Shown here: in pieces, positions 45,243 to 53,972 of the stretch | Layout: each line of letters starts with the position of its first letter | Numbering within the stretch: the stretch's first letter is position 1 | The notes under the pieces: model-generated | Told to the model about the DNA's origin: nothing | The model's database searches: none | What the model saw: the letters and a program-made list of their open reading frames with translations, nothing else | Program-made: the position numbers and the translations under genes | DNA from: Mangrovihabitans endophyticus | Lineage (GTDB): Bacteria > Actinomycetota > Actinomycetes > Mycobacteriales > Micromonosporaceae | DNA length: 64,000 nucleotides | NCBI RefSeq assembly: GCF_014646155.1 | Contig: NZ_BMMX01000001.1 | Span: 93,100-157,099, forward strand | Direction: 5' to 3'

Positions 45243-45306
45243 AGGCCTGCCCGGTTCACCGGTCGCGAACGACCGCGCCAGGCTGATCCTCGGACAGCCT
45301 ACCCAC

Positions 45307-45343
45307 TACGCTGAGGGCGGTGACACCCACATACCCGGGTGTC
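45307..45343 (+). promoter_or_regulatory. -10 element and leader hairpin before the ANTAR response regulator
   Basis: TACGCT at 45307-45312 fits a -10. The transcript would carry GACACCC (45322-45328) pairing with GGGTGTC (45337-45343) around an 8-nt loop. ANTAR proteins bind RNA hairpins, but loop size here does not match the six-base loops of known targets. Confidence 0.4.
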
Positions 45344-45375
45344 GCATCTTCTCGAGCGTTGAGGGGTAGGGGCTG

Positions 45376-45993
45376 GTGGCCGACACGCAGGCGAGCGCCG
45401 AGCGCAGGCGGGTACTGATCGCCGAGGACGAGGCCCTCATCCGGTTGGACCTGGCGGAGATGCTCGTGGAGGAGGGGTACGACGTCGTCGGCGAGGCCGG
45501 TGACGGCGAGACCGCCGTGCGGCTCGCCGAGGACCTGACTCCGGATCTGGTGATTCTCGACATCAAGATGCCGATCATGGACGGTCTGGCCGCCGCGGAG
45601 CGGATAGCCGGCGGGCGCATCGCCCCGGTCGTGATTCTCACCGCATTTTCTCAGCGGGACCTGGTGGAGCGCGCCCGCGCCGCGGGCGCGATGGCCTATC
45701 TGGTGAAGCCGTTCCAAAAATCGGACCTGGTACCGGCCATCGAAATCGCGTTGTCACGCTATTCCGAGTTGTCCGCGCTCGAATCCGAGGTGGCCGGGCT
45801 GAGCGACCGCTTGGAGACCCGCAAGTCGGTCGAGCGTGCCAAGGGCGAGCTGATGACCAAGTATTCGATGACCGAGCCACAGGCGTTCAAGTGGATTCAG
45901 CGCACCGCCATGGACCACCGGATGACGATGCGTGAAGTGGCCGATCGGATCATCGCCGAGCCGGATGAGCCGGGGACCGCTTCGGCCTCCTGA
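45376..45993 (+). CDS. pdtaR: Response regulator with ANTAR RNA-binding domain (PdtaR-like)
   Basis: The 205-residue protein starts at GTG 45376. The receiver domain has D18 in the acidic pocket, phosphoacceptor D62 (VILDIKMP), T89 and K111. Residues ~130-195 are an ANTAR domain (SVERAKGELMTKYSMTEPQAFKWIQRTAMDHRMTMREVADRI). In mycobacteria PdtaS phosphorylates PdtaR, which then acts on RNA to prevent termination. No histidine kinase is adjacent here. It lies next to tRNA-Leu and before the liv operon, as in many actinobacteria. Confidence 0.92.
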   Translation: MADTQASAERRRVLIAEDEALIRLDLAEMLVEEGYDVVGEAGDGETAVRLAEDLTPDLVILDIKMPIMDGLAAAERIAGGRIAPVVILTAFSQRDLVERARAAGAMAYLVKPFQKSDLVPAIEIALSRYSELSALESEVAGLSDRLETRKSVERAKGELMTKYSMTEPQAFKWIQRTAMDHRMTMREVADRIIAEPDEPGTASAS

Positions 45994-46092
45994 ACCGCGC
46001 GGGGGCGACCGGAGCGGTCATGCCCGTTGTGACATCGCAGCCGCCCGCGAAATCACCCCACGTAACGGTTCGGTGAATGCCGGGTCGGAGTC

Positions 46093-46122
46093 TTACGACA
46101 AACGCGAGTACTGGGATAGCGT
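46093..46122 (+). promoter_or_regulatory. Candidate promoter of the liv operon
   Basis: TTACGA at 46093-46098 and TAGCGT at 46117-46122 are separated by 18 nt and lie ~100 nt before livK. The -10 fits TANNNT; the -35 is weak. Confidence 0.35.
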
Positions 46123-46219
46123 CCCGCCCCATAACGGGCTTGAGCTGTGCCGTGCCGGTGCGCAAGTGCCAATCGCACAGCCGTGGCTCGGTGGTTCGGT
46201 ATGGAGGAGGGTTCCAACC

Positions 46220-47386
46220 TTGAGGCAGGTTCTCGCACGAGCCATCGGTGGGGTGGCCCTCGTCGGGCTTCTCGCCGGCACGGCCGCCTGCAACAGCGAC
46301 TCCGGCAGCGGCGGCGACTCGGCCGACGGCAACTGCGGATTCAAGATCGCCTACTTCGGCGCCTTGACCGGCCCGGCGGCCAACCTCGGTGTGAACATCG
46401 AGCAGGGCTACGAGCTGGCGATCAAGCAGTACAACGACAAGAAGGGCTCCGACTGCATCCAGGTCGCGAAGTTCGACTCCCAGGGTGACCCCGGTGTCGC
46501 GCCGGGTGTCGCGCGTAACCTGGTCTCGGACACGAAGATTCTGGGCATCGTGGGCCCGCCGTTCTCCGGTGAGTCGGAGGCCGCCGACCCGATCTTCGAG
46601 GAGGCCGGCATCCCGACGGTCACCCCGGCCGCCACCCGGGTCTCGCTGTCGGCGAACAACTGGAAGACCTTCCACCGCGCGGTCGCCAACGACGACGCGC
46701 AGGGCCCCGCGGCGGGCAACTACATCAAGGACGTCCTGAAGGCCGAGAAGGTCTTCGTGGCCGACGACCAGTCCGCGTACGGCGCCGGTCTGGCCGATGT
46801 CGTCAAGCAGACGCTCGGCTCCTCCGTGGTCGGCACGGACAAGACCGAGGGTGACGGCAAGCAAACCGACTTCTCGGCGACCGTGCAGAAGGTCATCGCG
46901 TCCGGCGCGACCGCGATGTTCTACGGCGGCTACTACCAGAACGGTGGCCTGATCCGTAAGCAGCTGACCTCGGCCGGCTGGAAGGGCACGCTGGTCGGTG
47001 GCGACGGCATGAAGGACCCGGGCTTCACCAAGGCGGCCGGTAACTCCGCCGCGATCGGCACCGTGGTGACCTGCCCCTGCTCGCCGCCGGAGAAGGCGGG
47101 CGGCTCGTTCGTCAAGGACTACCAGGCGGAGTGGAACACCGCGGCCGGCACCTACTCGGACGTGGCGTTCGACGCGGCGAACATCTTCCTGCAGGGCATC
47201 GATCAGGGCAACACCACGATCGAGAAGATGAACGACTACCTGGGCTCGGTCAACTACCAGGGCATCGCGAACACCTACAAGTTCACCGCGACCGGTGAGC
47301 TGGACCCCAGCCTGATCAAGGTCTGGGCCTTCAAGTTCGACGACAGCGGCGACGCGGTCGCCGACCAGGAGATCAAGACTTCCTGA
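46220..47386 (+). CDS. livK: Branched-chain amino-acid ABC transporter substrate-binding lipoprotein
   Basis: About 388 residues. I choose TTG 46220, with GGAGGAGG at 46204-46211, which gives a lipoprotein signal MRQVLARAIGGVALVGLLAGTAAC with the lipid cysteine at residue 24 (split here only by the signal length). The mature part has the periplasmic-binding type I fold (FKIAYFGALTGPAANLGVNIEQG and VFVADDQSAYGAGLAD). It heads the liv operon. Specificity for leucine, isoleucine or valine is inferred from family, and related proteins bind other amides. Confidence 0.92.
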   Translation: MRQVLARAIGGVALVGLLAGTAACNSDSGSGGDSADGNCGFKIAYFGALTGPAANLGVNIEQGYELAIKQYNDKKGSDCIQVAKFDSQGDPGVAPGVARNLVSDTKILGIVGPPFSGESEAADPIFEEAGIPTVTPAATRVSLSANNWKTFHRAVANDDAQGPAAGNYIKDVLKAEKVFVADDQSAYGAGLADVVKQTLGSSVVGTDKTEGDGKQTDFSATVQKVIASGATAMFYGGYYQNGGLIRKQLTSAGWKGTLVGGDGMKDPGFTKAAGNSAAIGTVVTCPCSPPEKAGGSFVKDYQAEWNTAAGTYSDVAFDAANIFLQGIDQGNTTIEKMNDYLGSVNYQGIANTYKFTATGELDPSLIKVWAFKFDDSGDAVADQEIKTS

Positions 47387-47469
47387 TCGAAAACTGGTAA
47401 CTCTTTGCAGGGCCGGTGTGGCCGGATGATCTCCGGCCGCACCGACCTCTTCGTTTCAGGAGTCCCCCT

Positions 47470-48420
47470 GTGAATTTCTCCGGTCTGATCCACAATTTCG
47501 GGCCGCTCACCGTCACCGGGCTCGCCCAGGGCGCGATCATCGCGCTGTTCGCCCTCGGCTACACCCTCGTCTATGGCGTGCTGCGGCTCATCAACTTCGC
47601 TCACTCCGAGGTCTTCCTGCTCGGCACCTACGCGTCGATCATCGTGTGGGGCTTCTTCGGGCTGGACCAGAACTCACCCACCCCGGGCATGTTCGCGGTG
47701 ATCGGCCTGATCATCCTGGGCATGGTCGCGGCGGTGGTCGCCTCGGGCGTCACCGCGATCGGGGTTGAGCTGATCGCCTACCGCCCGCTGCGTCGCCGCA
47801 ACGCGCCGAAGCTGGCATTCCTGATCACCGCCATCGGCGCCTCGCTGGCCATCTCGGAGACCGTCGGCGTGATCACCGGGCGCAACATCCGTGGCGTGCC
47901 GCGGCTGATCCGCCAGACCGACGTCGTCGTGATCGGCAACACGCACATCACCAACCTGCAGATTCTGATCGTCGTGCTGGCGCTCGTGATGATGTTCCTT
48001 CTGGACCGGTTCATCAACCGGTCACGGCTGGGCCGCGGCATCCGCGCGGTGGCCCAGAACCCGGACAGCGCCGCTCTGATGGGCGTCAACCAGGGCCGGG
48101 TGATCTCGCTGGTCTTCCTGCTCGGCGGCCTGATGGCGGGCATCGCGGCGGTGATGTACAACCTCAAGATCGGGGTCACCCGCTTCGACGCGGGCTTCCT
48201 GCTCGGCATCGAGGCGTTCACCGCCGCCGTGCTGGGCGGCATCGGAAACCTGCGCGGCGCGCTGCTGGGCGGACTGCTGCTCGGCGTGTTGCAGAACTAC
48301 GGCGCCGGACTGTTCGGCACCGAATGGCTGCACGCCGTCTCGTTCGTCCTGCTCGTGGTGATCCTGCTGTTCCGGCCGACCGGGTTGCTGGGCGAGTCGC
48401 TTGGCCGAGCACGGGCATGA
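47470..48420 (+). CDS. livH: Branched-chain amino-acid ABC transporter permease LivH
   Basis: The 316-residue protein starts at GTG 47470, with CAGGAG upstream. It has eight or so membrane segments and the LivH start pattern TGLAQGAIIALFALGYTLVYGVLRLINFAHSEVF. The cytoplasmic loop NPDSAALMGVNQGRVISL contacts the ATPase in this family. It is followed by livM after 13 nt. Confidence 0.94.
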   Translation: MNFSGLIHNFGPLTVTGLAQGAIIALFALGYTLVYGVLRLINFAHSEVFLLGTYASIIVWGFFGLDQNSPTPGMFAVIGLIILGMVAAVVASGVTAIGVELIAYRPLRRRNAPKLAFLITAIGASLAISETVGVITGRNIRGVPRLIRQTDVVVIGNTHITNLQILIVVLALVMMFLLDRFINRSRLGRGIRAVAQNPDSAALMGVNQGRVISLVFLLGGLMAGIAAVMYNLKIGVTRFDAGFLLGIEAFTAAVLGGIGNLRGALLGGLLLGVLQNYGAGLFGTEWLHAVSFVLLVVILLFRPTGLLGESLGRARA

Positions 48421-48433
48421 GGGGAGATCTGGC

Positions 48434-49561
48434 ATGAGCTCGACTGCTGCCACGCCGGGCAAGAACGGCCGGCGACTGAATGGCAATCTGCGCGGCTGGT
48501 TCGCTCGTCAGCCCGTCTGGGTGCGGATCGTCGGCGTGCTGGCCGTCATCGCGCTGGCCTATCTGCTGCCGTACACCGCGGAGATCCCGCTGATCGGACC
48601 GCAGATCGTCACCGAGGGCATCGACTGGCCGTCCGCGCTGTTCAACATGTCCTACTACGTTCTGCTGGCTCTCGGCCTGAACGTGGTGGTCGGCTACGCC
48701 GGCCTGCTGGACCTCGGATACGTCGGCTTCTTCGCGGTCGGCGCCTACACCGTCGCCCTGCTGACCTCGCCGGACAGCCGGCTGGGCACCGAGTGGCCGT
48801 GGCTGGCGGCGGTGCCGTTCGCGATCGCGGTGGCGATGATCTCCGGCCTGATCCTCGGCTGGCCGACGCTGCGGCTGCGCGGCGACTACCTGGCCATCGT
48901 GACGCTCGGCTTCGCGGAGATCATCCGGATCGTCGCGCAGTCCACCGAGACGTTGCGGGGTGACCGGGGCTTCACCGACATCCCGCACCCGCCGGGCCAG
49001 CAGACCGACGGCTCGGCACTGTTCGGTGTCCGGGACGCGACCCCGTACTACTGGCTCGGTCTCACGGTGATCATCCTGGTCGTGCTCGGGGTGCGGAACC
49101 TGGACCGGTCCCGGGTGGGCCGTTCCTGGCTGGCGATCCGCGAGGACGAGGAAGCCGCGGAGATCATGGGTGTGCGGACCATCAAGTACAAGCTGTGGGC
49201 GTTCGCGATCGGCGCCTGCATCGGTGGCCTGGGCGGCGTGATGTTCGCCGGGCAGCAGGGCTTCATGAACTCCGGCACGTTCGTGCTGCAGTTCTCGATC
49301 CTGGTGCTGGCGGGCGTGGTGATGGGCGGTTCCGGCAACATCCCGGGCGCCATCCTGGGCGGCGCGCTGATCTCGTACATTCCGGACCGGCTGCGGGGCA
49401 TCCAGGACCCGATCTTCCACACCGACCTGTTCGGCTTCCGGTTCGCCATCTTCGGCGCGGTGATCATCCTGATCATGATCTTCCGGCCGCAGGGTCTGAT
49501 TCCCAGCCGGCGCCGGGCGATGGAGCTCAAGGACCGGGAGAAGGAGGCGGCGCCGTCATGA
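48434..49561 (+). CDS. livM: Branched-chain amino-acid ABC transporter permease LivM
   Basis: The 375-residue protein starts at ATG 48434 with GGGGAG upstream. It has about ten membrane segments, including LNVVVGYAGLLDLGYVGFFAVGAYT and the LRGDYLAIVTLGFAEIIRI core, and the ATPase loop DEEAAEIMGVRTIKYKLWAFAIGA. Its TGA overlaps the ATG of a 25-codon frame that leads to livG. Confidence 0.94.
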   Translation: MSSTAATPGKNGRRLNGNLRGWFARQPVWVRIVGVLAVIALAYLLPYTAEIPLIGPQIVTEGIDWPSALFNMSYYVLLALGLNVVVGYAGLLDLGYVGFFAVGAYTVALLTSPDSRLGTEWPWLAAVPFAIAVAMISGLILGWPTLRLRGDYLAIVTLGFAEIIRIVAQSTETLRGDRGFTDIPHPPGQQTDGSALFGVRDATPYYWLGLTVIILVVLGVRNLDRSRVGRSWLAIREDEEAAEIMGVRTIKYKLWAFAIGACIGGLGGVMFAGQQGFMNSGTFVLQFSILVLAGVVMGGSGNIPGAILGGALISYIPDRLRGIQDPIFHTDLFGFRFAIFGAVIILIMIFRPQGLIPSRRRAMELKDREKEAAPS

Positions 49562-49635
49562 GCGGGAGCGGGGAGGCTGCGGCCTGGACCACGACGGTAA
49601 TTGATCGCCGAGCCGCGGAGCGGAGGCAGGCATGA
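49558..49635 (+). CDS. Possible 25-residue coupled peptide between livM and livG
   Basis: ATG 49558 overlaps the livM stop (ATGA) and the frame stops at TGA 49633-49635, overlapping the livG ATG (ATGA). It reads MSGSGEAAAWTTTVIDRRAA and ends ERRQA. The perfect double coupling may carry ribosomes from livM to livG across a 70-nt gap. No Shine-Dalgarno is seen for it. It may only be a coupling device. Confidence 0.35.
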   Translation: MSGSGEAAAWTTTVIDRRAAERRQA

Positions 49636-50522
49636 GCGAACCGCACATCGAGTCGCCGCAGGAGATGGACGACGCCAACGCGCGTCCGGTGGACGCGCCG
49701 GCGCCCACCGGTCCGGCGGAGTCCGCGCCGGCGCCCACCGGTCCGGCGGGCGACGCGCTGCTGGAGATGCAGAACGTGACGCTGCGCTTCGGCGGTGTGG
49801 TGGCCCTCAACGATGTCAGTTTCGTCCTGCGCAAGGGCGAGATCTTCGGCCTGATCGGTCCGAACGGCGCGGGCAAGACGACGTGCTTCAACGCGATGAC
49901 CGGCGTGTACCGGCCGACCAGCGGAGCGATCCGGTTCCAGGGCCGGTCCATCGTGGGCCGCAAGAAGCACCAGATCACCCGCGGCGGCATCGCCCGGACG
50001 TTCCAGAACGTGCGACTGTTCCCGGAGATGACCGCGCTGGAGAACGTCATGGTGGGCGCCGACGCGCACCACAAGACCAGCGTGATCGCCGCGCTGTTCC
50101 GGCTGCCCCGGTTCTGGCACGAGGAGCACGAGGGCCGGCGCCGGTCGCTGGAACTCCTGGAGTTCGTGGGGATCGGCAAGCGGGCCGGCGATGTGGCACG
50201 CAACCTGTCGTACGGTGAGCAGCGGCGTCTGGAGATCGCGCGGGCCCTGGCCACCAACCCGACGCTGCTGTGCCTGGACGAGCCGGCGGCCGGATTCAAC
50301 CCGGCGGAGAAGGAGGATCTGCTGCAGTTGATCCGCCGGATCCGGGACACCGGGGTGACCATCCTGCTGATCGAGCACGACATGCGCCTCGTGATGAACG
50401 TGACCGACCGGATCGTGGTGCTGGAATTCGGCAAGAAGATCGCCGAGGGGACGCCCGCCCAGGTGCGGGACGACCCGAAGGTGATCGCGGCGTACCTGGG
50501 GGTGCCCTCCGATGCTGCTTGA
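49632..50522 (+). CDS. livG: Branched-chain amino-acid ABC transporter ATP-binding protein LivG
   Basis: The 296-residue protein starts at ATG 49632, with GGAGG 6 nt before. Walker A GPNGAGKTT, signature LSYGEQRRLE, Walker B LLCLDEPAAGFNP and H-loop LIEHDMRLVM are complete. The N-terminal 40 residues include two APAPTGPAES-type repeats encoded by a 27-nt duplication and are absent from most LivG proteins. It overlaps livF by 11 nt. Confidence 0.94.
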   Translation: MSEPHIESPQEMDDANARPVDAPAPTGPAESAPAPTGPAGDALLEMQNVTLRFGGVVALNDVSFVLRKGEIFGLIGPNGAGKTTCFNAMTGVYRPTSGAIRFQGRSIVGRKKHQITRGGIARTFQNVRLFPEMTALENVMVGADAHHKTSVIAALFRLPRFWHEEHEGRRRSLELLEFVGIGKRAGDVARNLSYGEQRRLEIARALATNPTLLCLDEPAAGFNPAEKEDLLQLIRRIRDTGVTILLIEHDMRLVMNVTDRIVVLEFGKKIAEGTPAQVRDDPKVIAAYLGVPSDAA

Positions 50523-51222
50523 GCTGCAGGAGATTTCGCTGTCGTACGGCCGGATCCAGGCCCTGCACGAGATCAGCCTCACCGTCGACCAGGGCGAGAT
50601 CGTCGCGCTGATCGGCGCGAACGGCGCGGGCAAGTCGACCACCATGCGGGCCGTCTCCGGTCTGCGCCCGGTGTCCCACGGCAAGATCATTTTTGACGGC
50701 CAGGACATCACCAAGCTGCGCGCCGACCTGCGGGTGGTGCGCGGCGTGTCGCAGTCGCCGGAGGGCCGGGGCATCTTCCCCGGCATGACGGTGCGCGACA
50801 ACCTGGAGATGGGCGCGTACACCCGGCGCAACCGGGTCGAGATCAACAAGGATCTCGACCGGGCCTTCAGCCTGTTCCCGCGGCTCAAGGAGCGGGAACG
50901 GCAGATGGGCGGCACCATGTCCGGCGGCGAACAGCAGATGCTGGCGGTGGGTCGCGCGTTGATGAGCCGCCCGAAGCTGCTGCTGCTGGACGAACCCTCC
51001 ATGGGCCTGGCGCCCATGCTCATCCAGCAGATCTTCGACATCATCGTGGAGATCAACCAGCAGGGCACGACGATCCTGCTCGTCGAGCAGAACGCTCAGC
51101 AGGCGCTGTCCCGCGCGCACCGTGCGTACGTGCTGGAGACCGGCCGGATCGTGAAGTCCGGCACCGGCAGTGAGCTGCTGAGTGACCCCTCGGTCAAGGA
51201 CGCCTATCTCGGCGTCGCTTAG
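50512..51222 (+). CDS. livF: Branched-chain amino-acid ABC transporter ATP-binding protein LivF
   Basis: The 236-residue protein starts at ATG 50512 inside the end of livG. Walker A GANGAGKST, the Q-loop VSQSPEGRGIFPGMTVRDNL, signature MSGGEQQMLA and Walker B LLLLDEPSMGLAP are typical of LivF. It pairs with LivG as the heterodimeric ATPase. The next transporter gene follows after 29 nt. Confidence 0.95.
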   Translation: MLLELQEISLSYGRIQALHEISLTVDQGEIVALIGANGAGKSTTMRAVSGLRPVSHGKIIFDGQDITKLRADLRVVRGVSQSPEGRGIFPGMTVRDNLEMGAYTRRNRVEINKDLDRAFSLFPRLKERERQMGGTMSGGEQQMLAVGRALMSRPKLLLLDEPSMGLAPMLIQQIFDIIVEINQQGTTILLVEQNAQQALSRAHRAYVLETGRIVKSGTGSELLSDPSVKDAYLGVA

Positions 51223-51251
51223 AGATCCGCCACCCCTTGAGGAGTATCCGC

Positions 51252-52157
51252 ATGTACCGCTTCACCCCTGGCCGCCGGGCGATCCTCGGCCTGGCCGTCG
51301 CGGCGGCGATGACCGTGTCGCTGTCCGCCTGCGGCGAGGAGACCGGCGACGACACCGGCGGCGCCGCCCCCGCGCCGTCGGCGTCGGCCGACAGCACGCT
51401 CGCCGAGAAGGTCCCGGATGACATCAAGTCGGCCGGCAAGATCACCATCGGCACCGATTCCACGTACGCGCCGAGCGAGTTCCTGGACACCGACGGCAGC
51501 ACCGTCGTCGGCTTCGACGTCGACCTGTTCGACGCGGTCGCACAGAAGCTGGGGCTGACCACGCAGTGGCAGTCGGCCAAGTTCGACGCGATCATCCCCG
51601 GCGTCAGCTCCGGCAAGTACAACATCGGGGTCTCGTCGTTCACCGTCAACTCCGAGCGCCTGCAGCAGGCCACGATGATCTCGTACTTCTCGGCCGGCAC
51701 CCAGTGGGCGGCGAAGGAGGGCGCCAGCATCGACCCGGAGAACGCCTGCGGCAAGAAGGTCGCGGTGCAGGTCGGCACGGTGCAGTTGGACGACATCAAG
51801 GCCAAGTCCAAGGCGTGCACGGACGGCGGCAAGCCGGCCATCACGATCGACCAGTACCAGGCGCAGAGCGACGCCACCAACGCCGTCGTGTCCGGCAAGG
51901 ACGACGCGATGCTCGCCGACTCGCCGGTCTGCGCGTACGCGGTCAAGCAGACCAACGGCCAGCTCGCGCTGCTGGGGGAGATCTACGACTCGGCGCCCTA
52001 CGGGTACGTGCTGCCCAAGGACCAGACCGAGTTCGGGGACGCCATCAAGGGCGCGCTGGACGCCCTGATCGCGGACGGCACCTACAAGTCGATCCTGGCC
52101 AAGTGGGGCGTGGAAGCCGGCGGCATCTCCGATCCGACGGTCAACCCGCAGGGCTGA
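51252..52157 (+). CDS. Polar amino-acid ABC transporter substrate-binding lipoprotein
   Basis: About 301 residues from ATG 51252, with GAGGAG 6-8 nt before. The signal ends in the lipobox LSAC (Cys 27). The mature protein is a type II periplasmic-binding fold (KITIGTDSTYAPSEFLDTDGS, then VVGFDVDLFDAVAQKLG), as in glutamate/glutamine-binding proteins. It begins a three-gene transporter 29 nt after livF, so both systems may be on one transcript. The exact substrate cannot be read. Confidence 0.9.
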   Translation: MYRFTPGRRAILGLAVAAAMTVSLSACGEETGDDTGGAAPAPSASADSTLAEKVPDDIKSAGKITIGTDSTYAPSEFLDTDGSTVVGFDVDLFDAVAQKLGLTTQWQSAKFDAIIPGVSSGKYNIGVSSFTVNSERLQQATMISYFSAGTQWAAKEGASIDPENACGKKVAVQVGTVQLDDIKAKSKACTDGGKPAITIDQYQAQSDATNAVVSGKDDAMLADSPVCAYAVKQTNGQLALLGEIYDSAPYGYVLPKDQTEFGDAIKGALDALIADGTYKSILAKWGVEAGGISDPTVNPQG

Positions 52158-52170
52158 CCGGCGTCCGCCG

Positions 52171-53154
52171 ATGACCGAGCAGACACCTACCGAACGGGCA
52201 CGGCCGGAGGCCATCAAGGCCGTGCCCGTTCGTCACCCGGGCCGCTGGATCACGATCGCCGTGCTGGCGGTGCTCGCCGCCATGTTCGTGCACCTCGTGG
52301 TGACCAACGACCAGTTCAATTGGCGCTTCATCTTCGTCAGCATCGGCGAGGGCCGGCGCGGCGTGATGTTCACCGGGCCGGTGCTTGCCGGCCTGCGCGG
52401 GACCATCCTGCTCACCGTCCTCTCGATGATCATCGGGGTGGCGCTGGGCGTGGTGATCGCGGTGATGCGGCTGTCGCCCAATCCCCTCCTGTCCTGGGTG
52501 GCCTGGCTGTACACCTGGGTCTTCCGCGCCGTGCCCCGGCTGGTGCTGGCGATCCTGTTCGGCAACCTGGGCATCCTGTGGGAACGCATCGGCTTCGGTC
52601 TGCCGTTCGACGCGCAGATCGGCCGGTTGTTCGGGATCACCGACCTGAACGCGCAGTTCTTCAGCATCAAGGCCACCGACCTGCTGTCCGGCTTTGTGGC
52701 CGGCATGCTCGCGCTGGGGCTGTCCGAGGCGGCGTACATGGCGGAGATCGTGCGGGCTGGCATCCAGTCCGTCGACTCCGGGCAGTCCGAGGCCGCGGCG
52801 GCGCTCGGCCTGTCCCGTGGGCAGGTGCTGCGGCGGATCGTGCTCCCGCAGGCGATGCGGGTGATCGTGCCGCCGACCGGCAACGAGACCATCGCCATGG
52901 TCAAGGACACGTCGCTGGTGGCTTTCGTGCCGGTGAGCACGGAGCTGTTCTTCCAGTTGCAGGCGATCAGCTCGCGGACCTTCATCGTGCTGCCGGTGCT
53001 GGTGGCCGCTTGTCTCTGGTACCTGGTCCTGTGCAGTGTGCTGATGGTGGTGCAGTTCTTCGTGGAGCGGCACTTCGGCCGGGGCTACGGCGCCCGTACC
53101 CGTACCCGGACCCGCACCCGGAACGCGCAACGCCGGCAGGAGGTCAACCCATGA
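52171..53154 (+). CDS. Polar amino-acid ABC transporter permease
   Basis: The 327-residue protein has about five or six membrane segments and the permease-ATPase loop [27 protein letters not shown] typical of HisM/GltJ-type permeases. It appears to be the only permease of the system, so it probably acts as a homodimer. The C-terminus ends in RTRTRTRTR, encoded by a 6-nt repeat. It overlaps the ATPase gene by 4 nt. Confidence 0.92.
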   Translation: MTEQTPTERARPEAIKAVPVRHPGRWITIAVLAVLAAMFVHLVVTNDQFNWRFIFVSIGEGRRGVMFTGPVLAGLRGTILLTVLSMIIGVALGVVIAVMRLSPNPLLSWVAWLYTWVFRAVPRLVLAILFGNLGILWERIGFGLPFDAQIGRLFGITDLNAQFFSIKATDLLSGFVAGMLALGLSEAAYMAEIVRAGIQSVDSGQSEAAAALGLSRGQVLRRIVLPQAMRVIVPPTGNETIAMVKDTSLVAFVPVSTELFFQLQAISSRTFIVLPVLVAACLWYLVLCSVLMVVQFFVERHFGRGYGARTRTRTRTRNAQRRQEVNP

Positions 53155-53918
53155 GTGAGACGGCGATGGTCCGCGCGCAGGACGTGCACAAGTCGTTCGG
53201 GTCGCTGGAGGTGCTCAAGGGCGTCGACCTGGTCGTCGAGCCCGGCGAGGTGTGCTGCGTGCTGGGCCCCTCGGGCTCGGGCAAGTCCACGTTCCTGCGC
53301 TGCATCAACCACCTGGAGAAGCTCAACGCCGGCCGGATCTTCGTGGACGGCGACCTGATCGGGTACCGCGAGCGCGGCGGCAAGCTGCATGAGCTCAAGG
53401 AGAAGGAGGTCGCCGAGCAGCGCCGGTCCATCGGCATGGTGTTCCAGCGGTTCAACCTCTTCCCGCACATGACGGTCTTGGACAACGTCATGGAGGCGCC
53501 CTGCCGGGTGAAACGCGAGAACAAGGGCGAGGTCCGTGAGCGGGCCGCGGCGCTGCTGGACCGCGTGGGCCTGGCTGCGAAGGTGGACAGCTATCCGGGT
53601 CAGTTGTCCGGCGGACAGCAGCAGCGGGTCGCTATCGCCCGGGCGCTGGCCATGCGGCCGAAGTTGATGCTGTTCGACGAGCCGACCAGCGCGCTCGACC
53701 CGGAGTTGGTGGGTGAGGTGCTGGACGTGATGAAGGACCTGGCGCGCGACGGCATGACCATGGTGGTGGTCACCCACGAGATCGGGTTCGCCCGGGAGGT
53801 GGGCGACAAACTGATCTTCATGGACGGCGGCGTGGTGGTCGAGCAGGGCCCGCCGCGCGAGGTCATCGCGAATCCGCAGCAGGAACGAACTAAGGCGTTT
53901 CTCGGCAAAGTGCTGTAA
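53151..53918 (+). CDS. Polar amino-acid ABC transporter ATP-binding protein (GlnQ-like)
   Basis: The 255-residue ATPase starts at ATG 53151 (ATGA overlap). Walker [10 protein letters not shown], signature [15 protein letters not shown], Walker [17 protein letters not shown] and the H-loop [12 protein letters not shown] match the GlnQ/HisP group. It completes the binding protein-permease-ATPase set. polA follows after 54 nt under its own promoter. Confidence 0.94.
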   Translation: MSETAMVRAQDVHKSFGSLEVLKGVDLVVEPGEVCCVLGPSGSGKSTFLRCINHLEKLNAGRIFVDGDLIGYRERGGKLHELKEKEVAEQRRSIGMVFQRFNLFPHMTVLDNVMEAPCRVKRENKGEVRERAAALLDRVGLAAKVDSYPGQLSGGQQQRVAIARALAMRPKLMLFDEPTSALDPELVGEVLDVMKDLARDGMTMVVVTHEIGFAREVGDKLIFMDGGVVVEQGPPREVIANPQQERTKAFLGKVL

Positions 53919-53941
53919 AGCGGGCGGGGCGGTGGGCGTCG

Positions 53942-53964
53942 TTGTCGGACCCCCGGACTAGAGT
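53942..53964 (+). promoter_or_regulatory. RecA-NDp (PafBC-type) promoter of polA
   Basis: TTGTCGG at 53942-53948 and TAGAGT at 53959-53964 are 17 nt apart start to start, matching TTGTCRGTG-N8-TANNNT at TTGTCRG and TANNNT. GTG 53973 lies 8 nt after the -10, so the mRNA is predicted leaderless. Confidence 0.6.
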
Positions 53965-53972
53965 TCACCCCC

